Shown: positions 1-8,092 of the stretch, in pieces
Position numbering within the stretch: position 1 is the stretch's first letter
Layout of the letters: each line of letters begins with the position of its first letter
From: Lachnospiraceae bacterium
GTDB taxonomy: Bacteria; Bacillota; Clostridia; Lachnospirales; Lachnospiraceae
Reading direction: 5' to 3'
Length of the DNA: 11,538 bases
Assembly: GCA_003507655.1 (NCBI GenBank)
Contig: DNUZ01000019.1
Span: forward strand, 1 to 11,538
Notes under the pieces: generated by a model
What the model was told of the DNA's origin: nothing
What the model saw: the letters and a program-made list of their open reading frames with translations, nothing else
The model's database searches: none
Position numbers and translations under genes: made by a program

Positions 1-22
1 GGAGCGCTTTGTCTACAGTCTG

Positions 23-50
23 AAATCCGTAACATATGTTACGGATTTTT
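23..50 (+). terminator. Palindromic rho-independent terminator
   Basis: Positions 23-33 (AAATCCGTAAC) pair perfectly with 38-48 around an ATAT loop, and the 3' arm runs into a TTTTT tract (46-50). The T-run direction fits a plus-strand gene lying to the left of the window. The inverted repeat is perfect over 26 bp, so it may also help end the convergent regulator gene, whose stop codon (49-51) overlaps it. On the minus strand only three T follow the stem, so termination that way would be weaker. Positions 1-22 hold nothing I can name. Confidence 0.75.
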
Positions 51-687
51 ATAAATACATTTCAAATTTTTCCCAGTCTGCGATCCTAATATCTCTTCCC
101 TGTATCTCAAGGATTCCTTCTTTTTGCATACTTCCGAGTTCCCGCGACAGAGATGGCCTGGTCACATTCATATATTCTGCCATCTCTTCACGCACCAGAT
201 TTCCACGGATCGTTCCGTCGGTATTTTTTCTTTCAAACAGATAACGCACGATCTTTTCACGGATACTGGCACAGCCTAAGACCTTTACCTTCTGATTCAT
301 CAGATATGCCTTTTTTGCAAAAATCTCTAACATATTCTGCCAGAGCACTCTTGGGATCTCGCCCGCGATCTCAAGCACCTCTGAATCTTCGACTGCCTGT
401 GCATCCATATCGTAGGCTTCTTTTCCGATAAATAAATAGACTTCCCCAAACAGATCTCCGGAACGTGTGATATCCGTCAAAAGGATCCGTCTGCCGGACA
501 TGGTGCTTTGCGAGATCGTAACCTTGCCCTGTATCAGAAGAAACAGACTCTTAGGTACGTCCCCCTCTAAAAAGACAAATGTCCCTTTTTCGTATTTTTT
601 CCTTCTGCACTGCTCCTGCATCAGGATTTCTTCTATTTTCTGTTCGGTCATTCCGTGAAACAGTGGACTCTTTTTCCACACTTCCAT
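49..687 (-). CDS. Crp/Fnr-family transcriptional regulator
   Basis: The product is 212 aa, the usual length for the Crp/Fnr family: an N-terminal cyclic-nucleotide-binding-type beta-barrel (about residues 10-125), a long dimer helix (about 115-140) and a C-terminal winged helix-turn-helix (about 160-212, with VTRPSLSREL in the recognition region). The phosphate-binding cassette is only partly kept: GDLFGE at 77-82 is present, but the Arg-Ser/Thr-Ala that contacts cAMP is not, so the ligand is probably not cAMP. Cysteines are few (27 and 139) and do not make an FNR-type iron-sulfur set. The start at 687 is chosen because AGGAG lies 8 nt upstream of it; the in-frame ATG at 720 has no ribosome binding site. 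The gene is divergent from the M23 peptidase gene. An inverted repeat with Crp-like geometry (717-732) lies between them and suggests autoregulation. Which genes it controls cannot be told. Confidence 0.88.
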   Translation of the reverse strand: MEVWKKSPLFHGMTEQKIEEILMQEQCRRKKYEKGTFVFLEGDVPKSLFLLIQGKVTISQSTMSGRRILLTDITRSGDLFGEVYLFIGKEAYDMDAQAVEDSEVLEIAGEIPRVLWQNMLEIFAKKAYLMNQKVKVLGCASIREKIVRYLFERKNTDGTIRGNLVREEMAEYMNVTRPSLSRELGSMQKEGILEIQGRDIRIADWEKFEMYL

Positions 688-715
688 TCCTTTTACTCCT
701 ATTTTCGTATCTTTT

Positions 716-732
716 ATCATATACTGTTATGA
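716..732. promoter_or_regulatory. Divergent control region with Crp-type inverted repeat
   Basis: TCATA (717-721) and TATGA (728-732) form an inverted repeat separated by 6 nt, the same 5-6-5 geometry as classical Crp operators. It overlaps a minus-strand TATGAT (721 down to 716), a candidate -10 for the regulator gene, and a plus-strand TATACT (720-725), a candidate -10 for the peptidase gene. Neither candidate has a convincing -35, which would suit activator dependence. The half-site is short and AT-rich, so chance cannot be excluded. Confidence 0.35.
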
Positions 733-752
733 ATTTATTTAAGGACAACGCC

Positions 753-1841
753 ATGAAAAAACCACAAAAACAAACTTCTGTCATCACTTTAGAACTCTTC
801 AGTCTGCTTATGGTATGCAGCCTGTTTGCCGGATTAAAATATACACAGTCGGCATCTACATCCGCCTCTGTTTCTAAGTCTTCTTCTGCTTCGGAGGGAA
901 AACGCGACAAAAAGAAAGACAAGGATTTCATCAAATGGGTGGATTTCACCGTTCCCTACGAAGCTCTGTGCGTTGCCTATAATCTGGATGTCGAAAGCCA
1001 CGATACTGACATTCCTCTCAACTGGATCGAACTGCTCGCCTATACTGCCACAAAAAACGGCGGCACTTTTTCTAACGAATCTGCCCGCTTTATCACACAG
1101 ACTGCTACAGATCTGTCCAACCGCTCCACTACCATGAAAAAGCTCACAAAGGATCTGAAAAACTACGACTATTTTTTAGAAGCATATACGGCTATCTTAG
1201 GCGGATATGTCGGAGAATATGAACTCGAAACCGAACCCGGCAGTAAAAAATACGAAAAGCACTACGGACTCAAGGCTTTTTCTCCGATTGCAAAAGGCTT
1301 TCCCTATGGTGATTTCGATGATTTCGGTACTGCCAGAAGCTATGGCTACAGCCGCCCGCACTTAGGTCACGATATGATGGGGCAGATCGGTACACCGATC
1401 ATTGCCGTGGAATCCGGCTATGTCGAAGCCCTCGGCTGGAACCAGTATGGCGGCTGGCGTATCGGCATCCGCAGTTTTGATAAGAAACGCTATTATTACT
1501 ACGCCCATTTACGCCAGAATTCCCCTTTTCAGAAAGGTCTGAAAGAGGGCAGCGTTGTGACTGCCGGCGATGTCATCGGCTATATGGGACATACCGGCTA
1601 CAGCAAAAAAGAGAATACCAACAACATTGATGAGATCCATCTGCACTTCGGTATCCAGTTGATCTTTGATGAATCCCAAAAGGACGGTAATTGCGAAATC
1701 TGGATCAATCCATACCAGTTGACCCGTTTTTTAAAAAGCCACCAGTCCGAAGCTGCCAAAAAGGGGGACAGCAAGATATGGCTCCGGATACAGGATATGA
1801 AAGACCCGCAAGCGGAGGGGTTCACGCCGCCGAAAGATTAG
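753..1841 (+). CDS. Membrane-anchored M23 (LytM-type) peptidase
   Basis: The product is 362 aa. A hydrophobic segment at about residues 9-28 is a signal anchor or uncleaved signal peptide. A Ser-rich then Lys/Asp-rich linker follows (33-60), then an unassigned region (61-180), then an M23 zinc metallopeptidase domain (about 183-305). The zinc and catalytic residues are all visible: H203-x3-D207, H252 in YYYYAHL, and H296-x-H298. The domain should therefore be active, most likely cutting peptide cross-links of peptidoglycan outside the membrane. The start at 753 is preferred because AAGGA (740-744) sits 7 nt upstream; the in-frame ATG at 729 has no binding site. The gene is divergent from the Crp-type regulator and converges on the CvpA gene; no clear terminator is visible in the 43-nt gap (1842-1884). 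The cleaved bond and any role in division or sporulation are unknown. Confidence 0.88.
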   Translation: MKKPQKQTSVITLELFSLLMVCSLFAGLKYTQSASTSASVSKSSSASEGKRDKKKDKDFIKWVDFTVPYEALCVAYNLDVESHDTDIPLNWIELLAYTATKNGGTFSNESARFITQTATDLSNRSTTMKKLTKDLKNYDYFLEAYTAILGGYVGEYELETEPGSKKYEKHYGLKAFSPIAKGFPYGDFDDFGTARSYGYSRPHLGHDMMGQIGTPIIAVESGYVEALGWNQYGGWRIGIRSFDKKRYYYYAHLRQNSPFQKGLKEGSVVTAGDVIGYMGHTGYSKKENTNNIDEIHLHFGIQLIFDESQKDGNCEIWINPYQLTRFLKSHQSEAAKKGDSKIWLRIQDMKDPQAEGFTPPKD

Positions 1842-1884
1842 AGCACGCAGTTAGAATACCATAGTCCTTACCCCACAGTACATC

Positions 1885-2583
1885 CTACAATACATACTGC
1901 ACTACATAAGCAACCATATTATCCTCATACAGTGCTGTTAAGAACTCACTCTGCTGTATCATCGCCAACAGACTCTGTCCAAATGGAAATGCCTGCATCA
2001 CCGCAACAAAATAGAAAAACAGCCAGACAAGCAGCAAACCGTACAGCAATCCTGCTCCTAAACCCAACACCTGATTGATTCCCTTTACCACCGGAAACTC
2101 CGATGCAATATCCAGCACTCCGCCGATCAGATGCAGTATGATCGCACATACGATCAACGAAACAAAAAATGCAATGCCATCGACTGCTAACTGTGCTAAC
2201 GGCTCTGCCATTGCTTTATAGACTCCACTGGTTTCAAACACGCCATCGGCACCCTTTTCTACGTTGCCAAATAATTTTTCTTCGATGGATTTCGGAAGCC
2301 GGATGCCGTACTCCTCTAAAAGTCCGGTACTCTTTTCCTCTTTTTGAACAATCTGCTCTTTCGTGTCCTTTCGGACTTTCTGTTCGCACTTTGTCTCAAC
2401 TTTTTGATAAATTTTCGTATTCTCTTTTAAAAAATTGCTGACATACGGCGTTGCCCATGCCACAAAAAGTACCGTAATTAACAGGGATGCCACGGAAAAC
2501 AATACCCGCAGCAATCCGCGGCGGTATCCCTTGATCGTATGTCCTGCGAGTATGACCAGGACGACTACCAAAAGCCAATTCAT
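1885..2583 (-). CDS. CvpA-family membrane protein
   Basis: The product is 232 aa, with hydrophobic segments at about residues 2-14, 24-45, 131-153 and 172-198. The GINQVLGLGAGLLYGLLL stretch (168-185) matches the CvpA family hallmark, Asn followed by a Gly-rich helix. Between the two helix pairs lies a charged insert (about 50-130) rich in Lys and Glu, probably helical and longer than in the colicin V production protein of E. coli. GAGG lies just upstream of the ATG. The gene begins 13 nt after the DUF5711 stop and is almost certainly cotranscribed with it. Family members are linked to envelope maintenance, but the biochemical role is not established. The family call is good; the function is open. 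Confidence 0.82.
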   Translation of the reverse strand: MNWLLVVVLVILAGHTIKGYRRGLLRVLFSVASLLITVLFVAWATPYVSNFLKENTKIYQKVETKCEQKVRKDTKEQIVQKEEKSTGLLEEYGIRLPKSIEEKLFGNVEKGADGVFETSGVYKAMAEPLAQLAVDGIAFFVSLIVCAIILHLIGGVLDIASEFPVVKGINQVLGLGAGLLYGLLLVWLFFYFVAVMQAFPFGQSLLAMIQQSEFLTALYEDNMVAYVVQYVL

Positions 2584-2596
2584 AGTTTAACCTCTT

Positions 2597-3805
2597 TTAT
2601 TTCAATTTTGCCTGTACCGTTTCTCCATCTAAGATAAAGGTATAACGGCTTGCTGTTCTACCCGGAAGCACTTTATAAATGCTCTTATCCCAGGCTTCAT
2701 GGTATTTTTCCACGCCGCGCAGCGTAAATATCGTACATTCGTTATCGTTCAAAAGACACACTTCGTTATTATTTAAAAACTCTGCCTTCCGGTAAGTTCT
2801 TGAGAATGTTTTTTCTTTCACAAGCGCTCCCCTGTTGTCATAAATCTGCATACAGTACACATCGTTTTTTTCTTCTTTACTGCTGCTCTCATTATCTAAG
2901 ATCAGCCCGATATATTTTCCATTATAGAAAATGGTCCTTAAACGGCTTCCATATTTAATGCTCTTTTTCTCCTGCGGTTTTCCGGACACCTCTAACAGCA
3001 TCAGTTTCTGGTCGCTGACGGCGATCAGCTTGTCATTTCCCAAAAACTCAATCTGTGGGATAATGATATCGGAATATTTTTTAGTTCCTACCACATGATC
3101 GATCTTCTTTTCTCCTGCAGAATCAAAATTGTAAAAAGCAATGCTGCTCTTAATCGTTCCATCACTGATGTCCAACATGGACACTGCAAACTGTTTTCCA
3201 TCTTTTGATAAGGCAATATCCATAGGATAGCCACTGTTTTCCACATGAAGTTCGCCTTCTGCAAGCGTTTTCCCCGTCTTGTCACAAAGTTTCAGATAGG
3301 AGACACCATTTTCTTCTAAGAGAAGGGCTACCGTTCCCTGCTCTGCGATCTTTACACGCACGATCGGCTTGGTTGTCTCGATCTTTCCACAGAGTCCATC
3401 CTTGTCAAAAATATAGACTAACGTTCCCTTTTCATCTCCGATGGCGGCATACTTCGCGGACATCACCACAACCGGATCGCTCATTTCATAGCTCTGGTTC
3501 CATATCAGCTCGTTGGAAGTATCGGTGTAAAATGCTCCGTCATTGCTGTACTTCAAAATATTGCCCTGAAACTCCAGATAGGTATTCGCTGCACTGTCCT
3601 GCCTGTCCTCTGTTACTTTTGCCTCATGACTGTCATAGGTCCGCACCTGATGATATATATATAGCAAAAACCAGAGCAATATCAGGATTCCTAATACGAT
3701 GCCGGCCCTTTTGAGCATCCGAATCCTGTGTTCTCTGATTTTCCTATCCATTTCCTCTATATCTACTTTTACCGTTTGGAATGGCTGTCTTCTAATTTCT
3801 GCCAT
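2597..3805 (-). CDS. DUF5711-family single-pass membrane protein, propeller-like
   Basis: The product is 402 aa: a charged cytosolic N-terminus (1-33), one membrane helix (about 34-52), then a long extracytoplasmic region. That region has recurring beta-rich stretches in which a hydrophobic strand is followed by a tight turn such as DKDG, SKDGK or NDNE, as in WD40/PQQ-like propellers. This matches my memory of DUF5711 proteins of Lachnospiraceae; the propeller reading is inference from the repeat rhythm. No catalytic motif is visible, so a scaffolding or sensing role at the cell surface is more likely than enzymatic activity. GAGGTGA lies 9 nt upstream of the ATG. A strong promoter (3838-3866) precedes it, and the CvpA gene follows 13 nt after its stop, making a two-gene unit. 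Confidence 0.7.
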   Translation of the reverse strand: MAEIRRQPFQTVKVDIEEMDRKIREHRIRMLKRAGIVLGILILLWFLLYIYHQVRTYDSHEAKVTEDRQDSAANTYLEFQGNILKYSNDGAFYTDTSNELIWNQSYEMSDPVVVMSAKYAAIGDEKGTLVYIFDKDGLCGKIETTKPIVRVKIAEQGTVALLLEENGVSYLKLCDKTGKTLAEGELHVENSGYPMDIALSKDGKQFAVSMLDISDGTIKSSIAFYNFDSAGEKKIDHVVGTKKYSDIIIPQIEFLGNDKLIAVSDQKLMLLEVSGKPQEKKSIKYGSRLRTIFYNGKYIGLILDNESSSKEEKNDVYCMQIYDNRGALVKEKTFSRTYRKAEFLNNNEVCLLNDNECTIFTLRGVEKYHEAWDKSIYKVLPGRTASRYTFILDGETVQAKLK

Positions 3806-3837
3806 GTATCATGTCACCTCTTTTTGTATTCCTGTCC

Positions 3838-3866
3838 ATTATAACAAATATCGGTTTGCATGACAC
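3838..3866 (-). promoter_or_regulatory. Promoter of the DUF5711-cvpA unit
   Basis: On the minus strand GTGTCA (3866 down to 3861; 4 of 6 to consensus) is followed after exactly 17 nt by a perfect TATAAT (3843 down to 3838) with a TG extended -10 motif. Transcription should start near 3831, giving a leader of about 25 nt that contains the ribosome binding site. The promoter lies just downstream of the LysM gene stop; I see no terminator hairpin in 3844-3878, so LysM transcripts may read through. Confidence 0.75.
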
Positions 3867-3878
3867 TAATTTTTCTCA

Positions 3879-5153
3879 TTAAGGCAGATTTAATTTCTGA
3901 CCTGCAAAAATTGTATCTGCATTTTCAATCTGATTTAATTCCTTGATACGCTCCACTCTGGATTTATTGCCATAAATTTTTGTACTGATGGATTCTAAAG
4001 AATCTCCACTCTGTACGATATAATAGCCCTGTGCAAGTATCTTTTCTGCTTCACTCTGTGGCTGTGCTGCGGTTTCCTGCACTTCCTCAGAAGATTGCTC
4101 AGAAGATTCCCCGGCATTTTGACTTTCTTTTTTATCGTTCTGCGCCACGTCCTGTTTGTTTTCGCTGTTTTCACCGTCTTTGGCTTTTTTCTTGTCTGTT
4201 TCGGACTTGTCCTTGGATTGATTGTCCCTGGCAGTATCTTCCTTCGCAGTGTCTTCTAACGGCTCCACTTTTCCATCCACGGTCGTAACGATCGTCTTGT
4301 CGTTATCCTTTGCCTGCTTTGCTTCATTTTGTGTGAAGTTGCCTGCGATCAAAGAGACCGCCTCCTGAAGCTCATTGATCTTTTCATAGCTTCCGATACT
4401 GTTCACACCCATTACTAACGTACTTAACACCAGCACGGCACAGGCAGCATAACCTACCATGCTCCAGCGTCCCCTGCCCGGCCTTGCCTGTGTGGCGATC
4501 CGTTCCCGATAGCTTCCGGTCGGCTCATCGAGCACTGTTTCCGTCACTCCTGCAGGATTTTTTGCCTCTTTATACTGCACCATGTATTCCTGCATTTTCG
4601 GATTCTGCTCATAAAAAATATAATAGCCTTCTTTTTTCCGCAGACTGCCCTTTTCATAGACATAAAAATTCTCTTCACGCTCCACATCATCTAACAACAG
4701 CAACAGCGAGTGCGGCTCTTTGAAATTCATCCGGTGCACCCGCTCCATATCGCTCGTCAGTCTTGCCGGCATGCCTCCCGTGACGAACGCCCAGCCTAAG
4801 ATCTGCAATGCCTTATCCGGGTCTTCATCGTCAAAATACTCTTTCATCTGCTTATAGGCAAATCCCCAGTGCTCCTCGCTAAACTGCGGCAGCCCTTTTT
4901 CAAATGTCATATCATCTATGTAAAAAGCACCTCTTACGAAATAGTATTGCGTACCATGTTCTTCTTCCTGCGTTCCCACAATGATCGCAACTTTCGGATT
5001 CCCTGCTTCTTCCCTGCTGCTCGGATGCAAAAAGGTATACACAAAGTCTTCCACATAGATTTTATGTTCTCCACTCGGATTACCAATTTGTCTTAAGTTT
5101 CTTGGAAGCTTTATCCTTGGTGTCGCTTGTCCATCCTGTATGATCTCTATCAT
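3879..5153 (-). CDS. LysM membrane protein with MPN-like N-terminal domain
   Basis: The product is 424 aa with three parts. (1) A folded cytosolic domain, residues 1-195. (2) A membrane helix at about 229-250, preceded by an Arg-rich stretch (216-229), which predicts the N-terminus inside. (3) An extracytoplasmic low-complexity linker (about 275-370) rich in Lys, Asp, Glu, Ser and Gln, ending in one LysM domain (376-424, beginning YYIVQSGDSL and ending AGQKLNLP) for binding peptidoglycan. The N-terminal domain has the strand-strand-helix-GW rhythm of MPN/JAB folds (VAIIVG at 55-60, ILGWAF at 118-123) but no HxH metal motif; this reading is tentative. The start at 5153 is chosen because AAGGGGG lies 5 nt upstream and a promoter at 5191-5199 would place the transcript start downstream of the alternative ATG at 5195. 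The protein spans from cytosol to wall; its function is unknown. Confidence 0.8.
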   Translation of the reverse strand: MIEIIQDGQATPRIKLPRNLRQIGNPSGEHKIYVEDFVYTFLHPSSREEAGNPKVAIIVGTQEEEHGTQYYFVRGAFYIDDMTFEKGLPQFSEEHWGFAYKQMKEYFDDEDPDKALQILGWAFVTGGMPARLTSDMERVHRMNFKEPHSLLLLLDDVEREENFYVYEKGSLRKKEGYYIFYEQNPKMQEYMVQYKEAKNPAGVTETVLDEPTGSYRERIATQARPGRGRWSMVGYAACAVLVLSTLVMGVNSIGSYEKINELQEAVSLIAGNFTQNEAKQAKDNDKTIVTTVDGKVEPLEDTAKEDTARDNQSKDKSETDKKKAKDGENSENKQDVAQNDKKESQNAGESSEQSSEEVQETAAQPQSEAEKILAQGYYIVQSGDSLESISTKIYGNKSRVERIKELNQIENADTIFAGQKLNLP

Positions 5154-5190
5154 GGTGACCCCCTTTGCCTGTGGCAGTATTGTTAGGGGT

Positions 5191-5199
5191 ATCATAGCA
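5191..5199 (-). promoter_or_regulatory. Extended -10 promoter of the LysM gene
   Basis: TGC-TATGAT (5199 down to 5191 on the minus strand) is a 5-of-6 -10 hexamer with the TGn extension. No good -35 is present at 17 nt, which extended -10 promoters can tolerate. The predicted transcript start is near 5184, leaving a leader of about 30 nt before the start codon at 5153. It lies between the transketolase terminator and the LysM gene, separating the two units. Confidence 0.55.
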
Positions 5200-5264
5200 T
5201 ATTCCTTTTTCAGTTTTTGACAGCTTGTGTCGGAGTAAAAAATTTTCTTTCGGCAGGATCATAC

Positions 5265-5293
5265 AAAAAGACTGCCCCTTTTACAAGACAGTC
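5265..5293 (-). terminator. Rho-independent terminator of the dnaX-transketolase operon
   Basis: On the minus strand GACTGTC (5293 down to 5287) pairs with GGCAGTC (5276 down to 5270), 7 bp including one G-U, across a 10-nt loop. TTTTT (5269 down to 5265) follows directly. It sits 23 nt after the transketolase C-chain stop codon. Confidence 0.8.
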
Positions 5294-5316
5294 CCATGTT
5301 TTTTTCCATATTTCAT

Positions 5317-6258
5317 TTATTTTGTAAATGCTTTTACTTTTTTGTAGATGCTTTCTGCATCCAGTCCGTATTTTTTGATCAACTCTACTGCCGGACCGGA
5401 TTCTCCGAATACATCGTTAATTCCGATTTTTATCATTCTTGTCGGCTCTTTTTCTGACAGCACATCTGCAACTGCACTTCCAAGTCCACCGATCACGGAA
5501 TGTTCTTCTACCGTTACGACTTTTCCGGTTTTCTTTGCAGAAGAAAGTACCAATTCTTCATCCAATGGCTTAATGGTATGGATGTTGATGACCTCTGCAC
5601 TGATCCCGTCTGCTTCTAACATCTTTGCTGCCTCCATACTCTCATTGACACAAAGACCTGTTGCTATGATCGTAACGTCTGTTCCTTCTTTTAAGACAAT
5701 TCCTTTTCCAAGCTCAAAATGATAATTCTCTTCGTCATTGATCACCGGAATTGCCAATCGTCCAAAACGAAGATATACCGGACCGTTGTGCTCATAAGCT
5801 GCTTTTACTGCTGCCTTTGCTTCTACACTGTCGCACGGATTGATCACTACCATGCCCGGAATGGTACGCATCAATGCAATATCCTCGTTACACTGATGGG
5901 TTGCTCCGTCCTCTCCTACGGAGATTCCCGCATGTGTCGCACCGATCTTTACATTCAGATGCGGATATCCGATGGAGTTACGCACCTGCTCGAAAGCACG
6001 TCCTGCTGCAAACATTGCAAAAGAGCTCATAAACGGTACTTTTCCACAGGTAGAAAGTCCTGCCGCGATTCCTGTCATGTTTGCTTCTGCAATTCCACAG
6101 TCGATATGCCGCTCCGGGAACTGTTCACGGAAAACTTTTGTCTGGGTTGCCGCTGCTAAGTCTGCATCTAATACAACGACTTCCTCATGCTCTTTTCCAA
6201 GTTCTACTAGTGCTTCTGCATATCCTACTCTTGTTGCTACTTTTTTTACTTCTGACAT
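5317..6258 (-). CDS. Transketolase, C-terminal chain
   Basis: The product is 313 aa, the pyrimidine-binding plus C-terminal half of a split transketolase. With the N-chain it transfers two-carbon ketol units between sugar phosphates in the non-oxidative pentose phosphate pathway, in the cytosol. The conserved glutamate that activates thiamine diphosphate is E58 in GIAEANM. The substrate-pocket segments THAGISVGEDG and INPCDSVEA and the C-terminal domain (about 190-313) are complete. AGGTGA lies 6 nt before the ATG. Its start overlaps the end of the N-chain gene by 13 nt, which suggests translational coupling and equal amounts of the two chains. It is the last gene of the operon and is followed by a terminator. 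Members of this split family have sometimes been annotated as 1-deoxyxylulose-5-phosphate synthase subunits, but the two-chain layout and motifs favour transketolase. Confidence 0.92.
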   Translation of the reverse strand: MSEVKKVATRVGYAEALVELGKEHEEVVVLDADLAAATQTKVFREQFPERHIDCGIAEANMTGIAAGLSTCGKVPFMSSFAMFAAGRAFEQVRNSIGYPHLNVKIGATHAGISVGEDGATHQCNEDIALMRTIPGMVVINPCDSVEAKAAVKAAYEHNGPVYLRFGRLAIPVINDEENYHFELGKGIVLKEGTDVTIIATGLCVNESMEAAKMLEADGISAEVINIHTIKPLDEELVLSSAKKTGKVVTVEEHSVIGGLGSAVADVLSEKEPTRMIKIGINDVFGESGPAVELIKKYGLDAESIYKKVKAFTK

Positions 6259-7082
6259 AATGCTTCACCTGCTTTCTCTAACTCCTGCATTGCTATTTCA
6301 AACTGCTCATCGTTTGGTGCAACACCATGCCAGTTCACAGCATTTTCCATAAAGGACACGCCTTTTCCTTTTACGGTCTTTGCAATGATCGCTGTTGGCA
6401 TTCCCTTCGTTGCACGGGCTTCTTCAAATGCCTTTGCGATCTGTTCAAAATCATTTCCATCAATGGTAATCGTATGGAAACGGAATGCCTCAAATTTCTT
6501 ATCTAACGGTTCCGGATCACAGATTTCGGAAATTGCTCCGTCGATCTGTAAACCGTTTAAATCTACGATCACAACAAGGTTGTCCAGTTTCCGGTAGCCT
6601 GCAAACATGGCAGCTTCCCAGATCTGTCCTTCCTGAATCTCACCATCACCGCACAAAGCATATACCCGGTAATCTTTTTCATCCATTTTTCCGGCAAGTG
6701 CCATTCCTACTGCCGCAGAAAGACCCTGTCCTAAAGAACCGCTTGACATATCCACACCCGGAATATGTTTCATGTCAGGATGTCCCTGTAAGTAGGAACC
6801 CACATGACGAAGTGTTGTCAGATCTTCTACCGGAAAATATCCGCGGTGTGCCAGTGCTGCATAGAGTCCCGGTGCTACATGTCCTTTTGACAGTACGAAA
6901 CGGTCTCTGTCCTCCATTTTCGGATTTTTCGGATCAATGTTCATCTCTTCAAAATAGAGATAGGTAAAGATGTCCGCTGCGGAAAGAGAACCGCCCGGAT
7001 GACCCGATTTTGCACTGTGCACGGCAGCGATGATACCTTTTCGTATTTCATTTGCCTGTTTCTGCAATTCTAGTGTGTTCAT
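6246..7082 (-). CDS. Transketolase, N-terminal chain
   Basis: The product is 278 aa, the diphosphate-binding half of a split transketolase. The thiamine-diphosphate motif is clear: GDG at 145-147 and Asn at 176 (VDLNG) about 30 residues on. Conserved histidines of the active site are present in SGHPGG (H28), SKGH (H68) and QGHPD (H101). GAGGAG lies 6 nt upstream of the ATG. The gene begins 24 nt after the recR stop, with no terminator or promoter visible in the gap, so it looks like part of the dnaX-ybaB-recR transcript. It overlaps the C-chain gene by 13 nt. The placement of a pentose-phosphate enzyme behind replication and repair genes is the notable point. Confidence 0.93.
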   Translation of the reverse strand: MNTLELQKQANEIRKGIIAAVHSAKSGHPGGSLSAADIFTYLYFEEMNIDPKNPKMEDRDRFVLSKGHVAPGLYAALAHRGYFPVEDLTTLRHVGSYLQGHPDMKHIPGVDMSSGSLGQGLSAAVGMALAGKMDEKDYRVYALCGDGEIQEGQIWEAAMFAGYRKLDNLVVIVDLNGLQIDGAISEICDPEPLDKKFEAFRFHTITIDGNDFEQIAKAFEEARATKGMPTAIIAKTVKGKGVSFMENAVNWHGVAPNDEQFEIAMQELEKAGEALCQK

Positions 7083-7106
7083 TATTTTCTCCTCTTTCTA
7101 ACCCTG

Positions 7107-7703
7107 TTATAATAGGACTCTGCCCTCTAAAGCCCTAAGCAGGGTAACTTCATCAATATATTCTAAATCTCCTCCTACCGGAACGCCGCTTGCGATCCGC
7201 GACACCTTGATCCCGGTCGGCTTGATGAGCTTACTGATATACATGGCGGTTGTCTCGCCCTCTAAACTGGAATTCGTTGCTATTATAACCTCTTCGACAT
7301 GATTCTGCAACCTTTGCATCAGTTCTTTTAACCGGATGTCATTGGGACCGATTCCAAGCATTGGAGAAATTGCTCCATGCAGGACATGATAAACTCCCTC
7401 GTATTTTCCGGTTTTTTCATAAGCTGCCAAATCTCTGGTATTTTCCACGACCATGATCTGCTGTTTATTCCGCTTCGGATTGCTGCAGATCGGGCAAACC
7501 TCCTGATCCGTAAGTGTAAAACATTCTTTGCAGTAACGCACATTTTCCTTTGCTTCTAAAATAGAAGCGGACAATTCTTTTACATTCTCTAACGGCATGT
7601 TCAAAATATGAAATGCCAGACGCTGTGCGGATTTCGCTCCAATACCCGGCAGATTGGATAGCTGCTCTACTAATTTATTAATTTGACTGCTGTAGTAATC
7701 CAT
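7107..7703 (-). CDS. recR: Recombination mediator protein RecR
   Basis: The product is 198 aa, the standard RecR length. A helix-hairpin-helix ([17 protein letters not shown], 18-34) for DNA binding is followed by a four-cysteine zinc finger (C58, C61, C70, C73), a Toprim domain (about 80-172, with E87 in VVENTRDL and the [11 protein letters not shown] segment) and the C-terminal [19 protein letters not shown] signature. RecR works with RecO and RecF to load RecA on gapped DNA coated by single-strand binding protein. AAGGAG lies 5 nt before the ATG. The order dnaX-ybaB-recR is conserved across many bacteria, including Bacillus. Confidence 0.97.
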   Translation of the reverse strand: MDYYSSQINKLVEQLSNLPGIGAKSAQRLAFHILNMPLENVKELSASILEAKENVRYCKECFTLTDQEVCPICSNPKRNKQQIMVVENTRDLAAYEKTGKYEGVYHVLHGAISPMLGIGPNDIRLKELMQRLQNHVEEVIIATNSSLEGETTAMYISKLIKPTGIKVSRIASGVPVGGDLEYIDEVTLLRALEGRVLL

Positions 7704-7720
7704 GACTGCTCCTTAACGGC

Positions 7721-8074
7721 TTAAAACGGGAAGCCGCCTCCCATTCCGCCAAGTCCGCCTGTGATCTTTGACATGGACTGTGCAGAAATCTCCTCGATCT
7801 GGCGAAGTGCCTCATTGGTTGCTGCCATGATCAGATCCTCTAACATTTCTACATCATCCGGATCTACTGCCTCCGGATCGATCTTTACTTTTGTTACCTC
7901 ACGGTTTCCGGAAACGGTTACCTCTACGGCTCCGCCGCCGGCACTGGAAGTTACCTCTTTTTCCTGAAGCTCCTTGGTTGCTTCCTCCATCTGTTTTTGC
8001 ATCTTCTGTGCCTGTTTCATGATATTGTTCATGTTTCCCGGCATTCCTCCCGGGAATCCACCTCTCTTAGCCAT
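7721..8074 (-). CDS. YbaB/EbfC-family nucleoid-associated protein
   Basis: The product is 117 aa. A Gly-rich N-terminus is followed by a long helix rich in Met, Lys and Gln (about 15-42), then a small beta-sheet domain with VTVSGNREVTKVKIDPE, which is the family core, and a Gly-Met-rich tail ending in GGFPF. Family members form dimers, bind DNA with modest specificity and are encoded next to dnaX and recR. The start at 8074 is preferred: AGGAGG is 8 nt upstream of it but only 2 nt from the in-frame ATG at 8080. The gene begins 18 nt after the dnaX stop and ends 17 nt before the recR start. Confidence 0.94.
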   Translation of the reverse strand: MAKRGGFPGGMPGNMNNIMKQAQKMQKQMEEATKELQEKEVTSSAGGGAVEVTVSGNREVTKVKIDPEAVDPDDVEMLEDLIMAATNEALRQIEEISAQSMSKITGGLGGMGGGFPF

Positions 8075-8092
8075 TTTCATTTCCTCCTGTTT

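Noticed and set aside
579..752. Upstream extension of the M23 peptidase frame to 579
   Set aside because: It overlaps the regulator gene on the opposite strand and has no ribosome binding site; AAGGA at 740-744 sets the start at 753.
5154..5195. Longer N-terminus of the LysM protein starting at 5195
   Set aside because: No ribosome binding site there, and the predicted transcript starts near 5184; the ATG at 5153 has a strong site 5 nt upstream.
5317..7082. 1-deoxyxylulose-5-phosphate synthase
   Set aside because: That enzyme is a single chain of about 620 aa; here two overlapping genes encode the halves with transketolase-type motifs.
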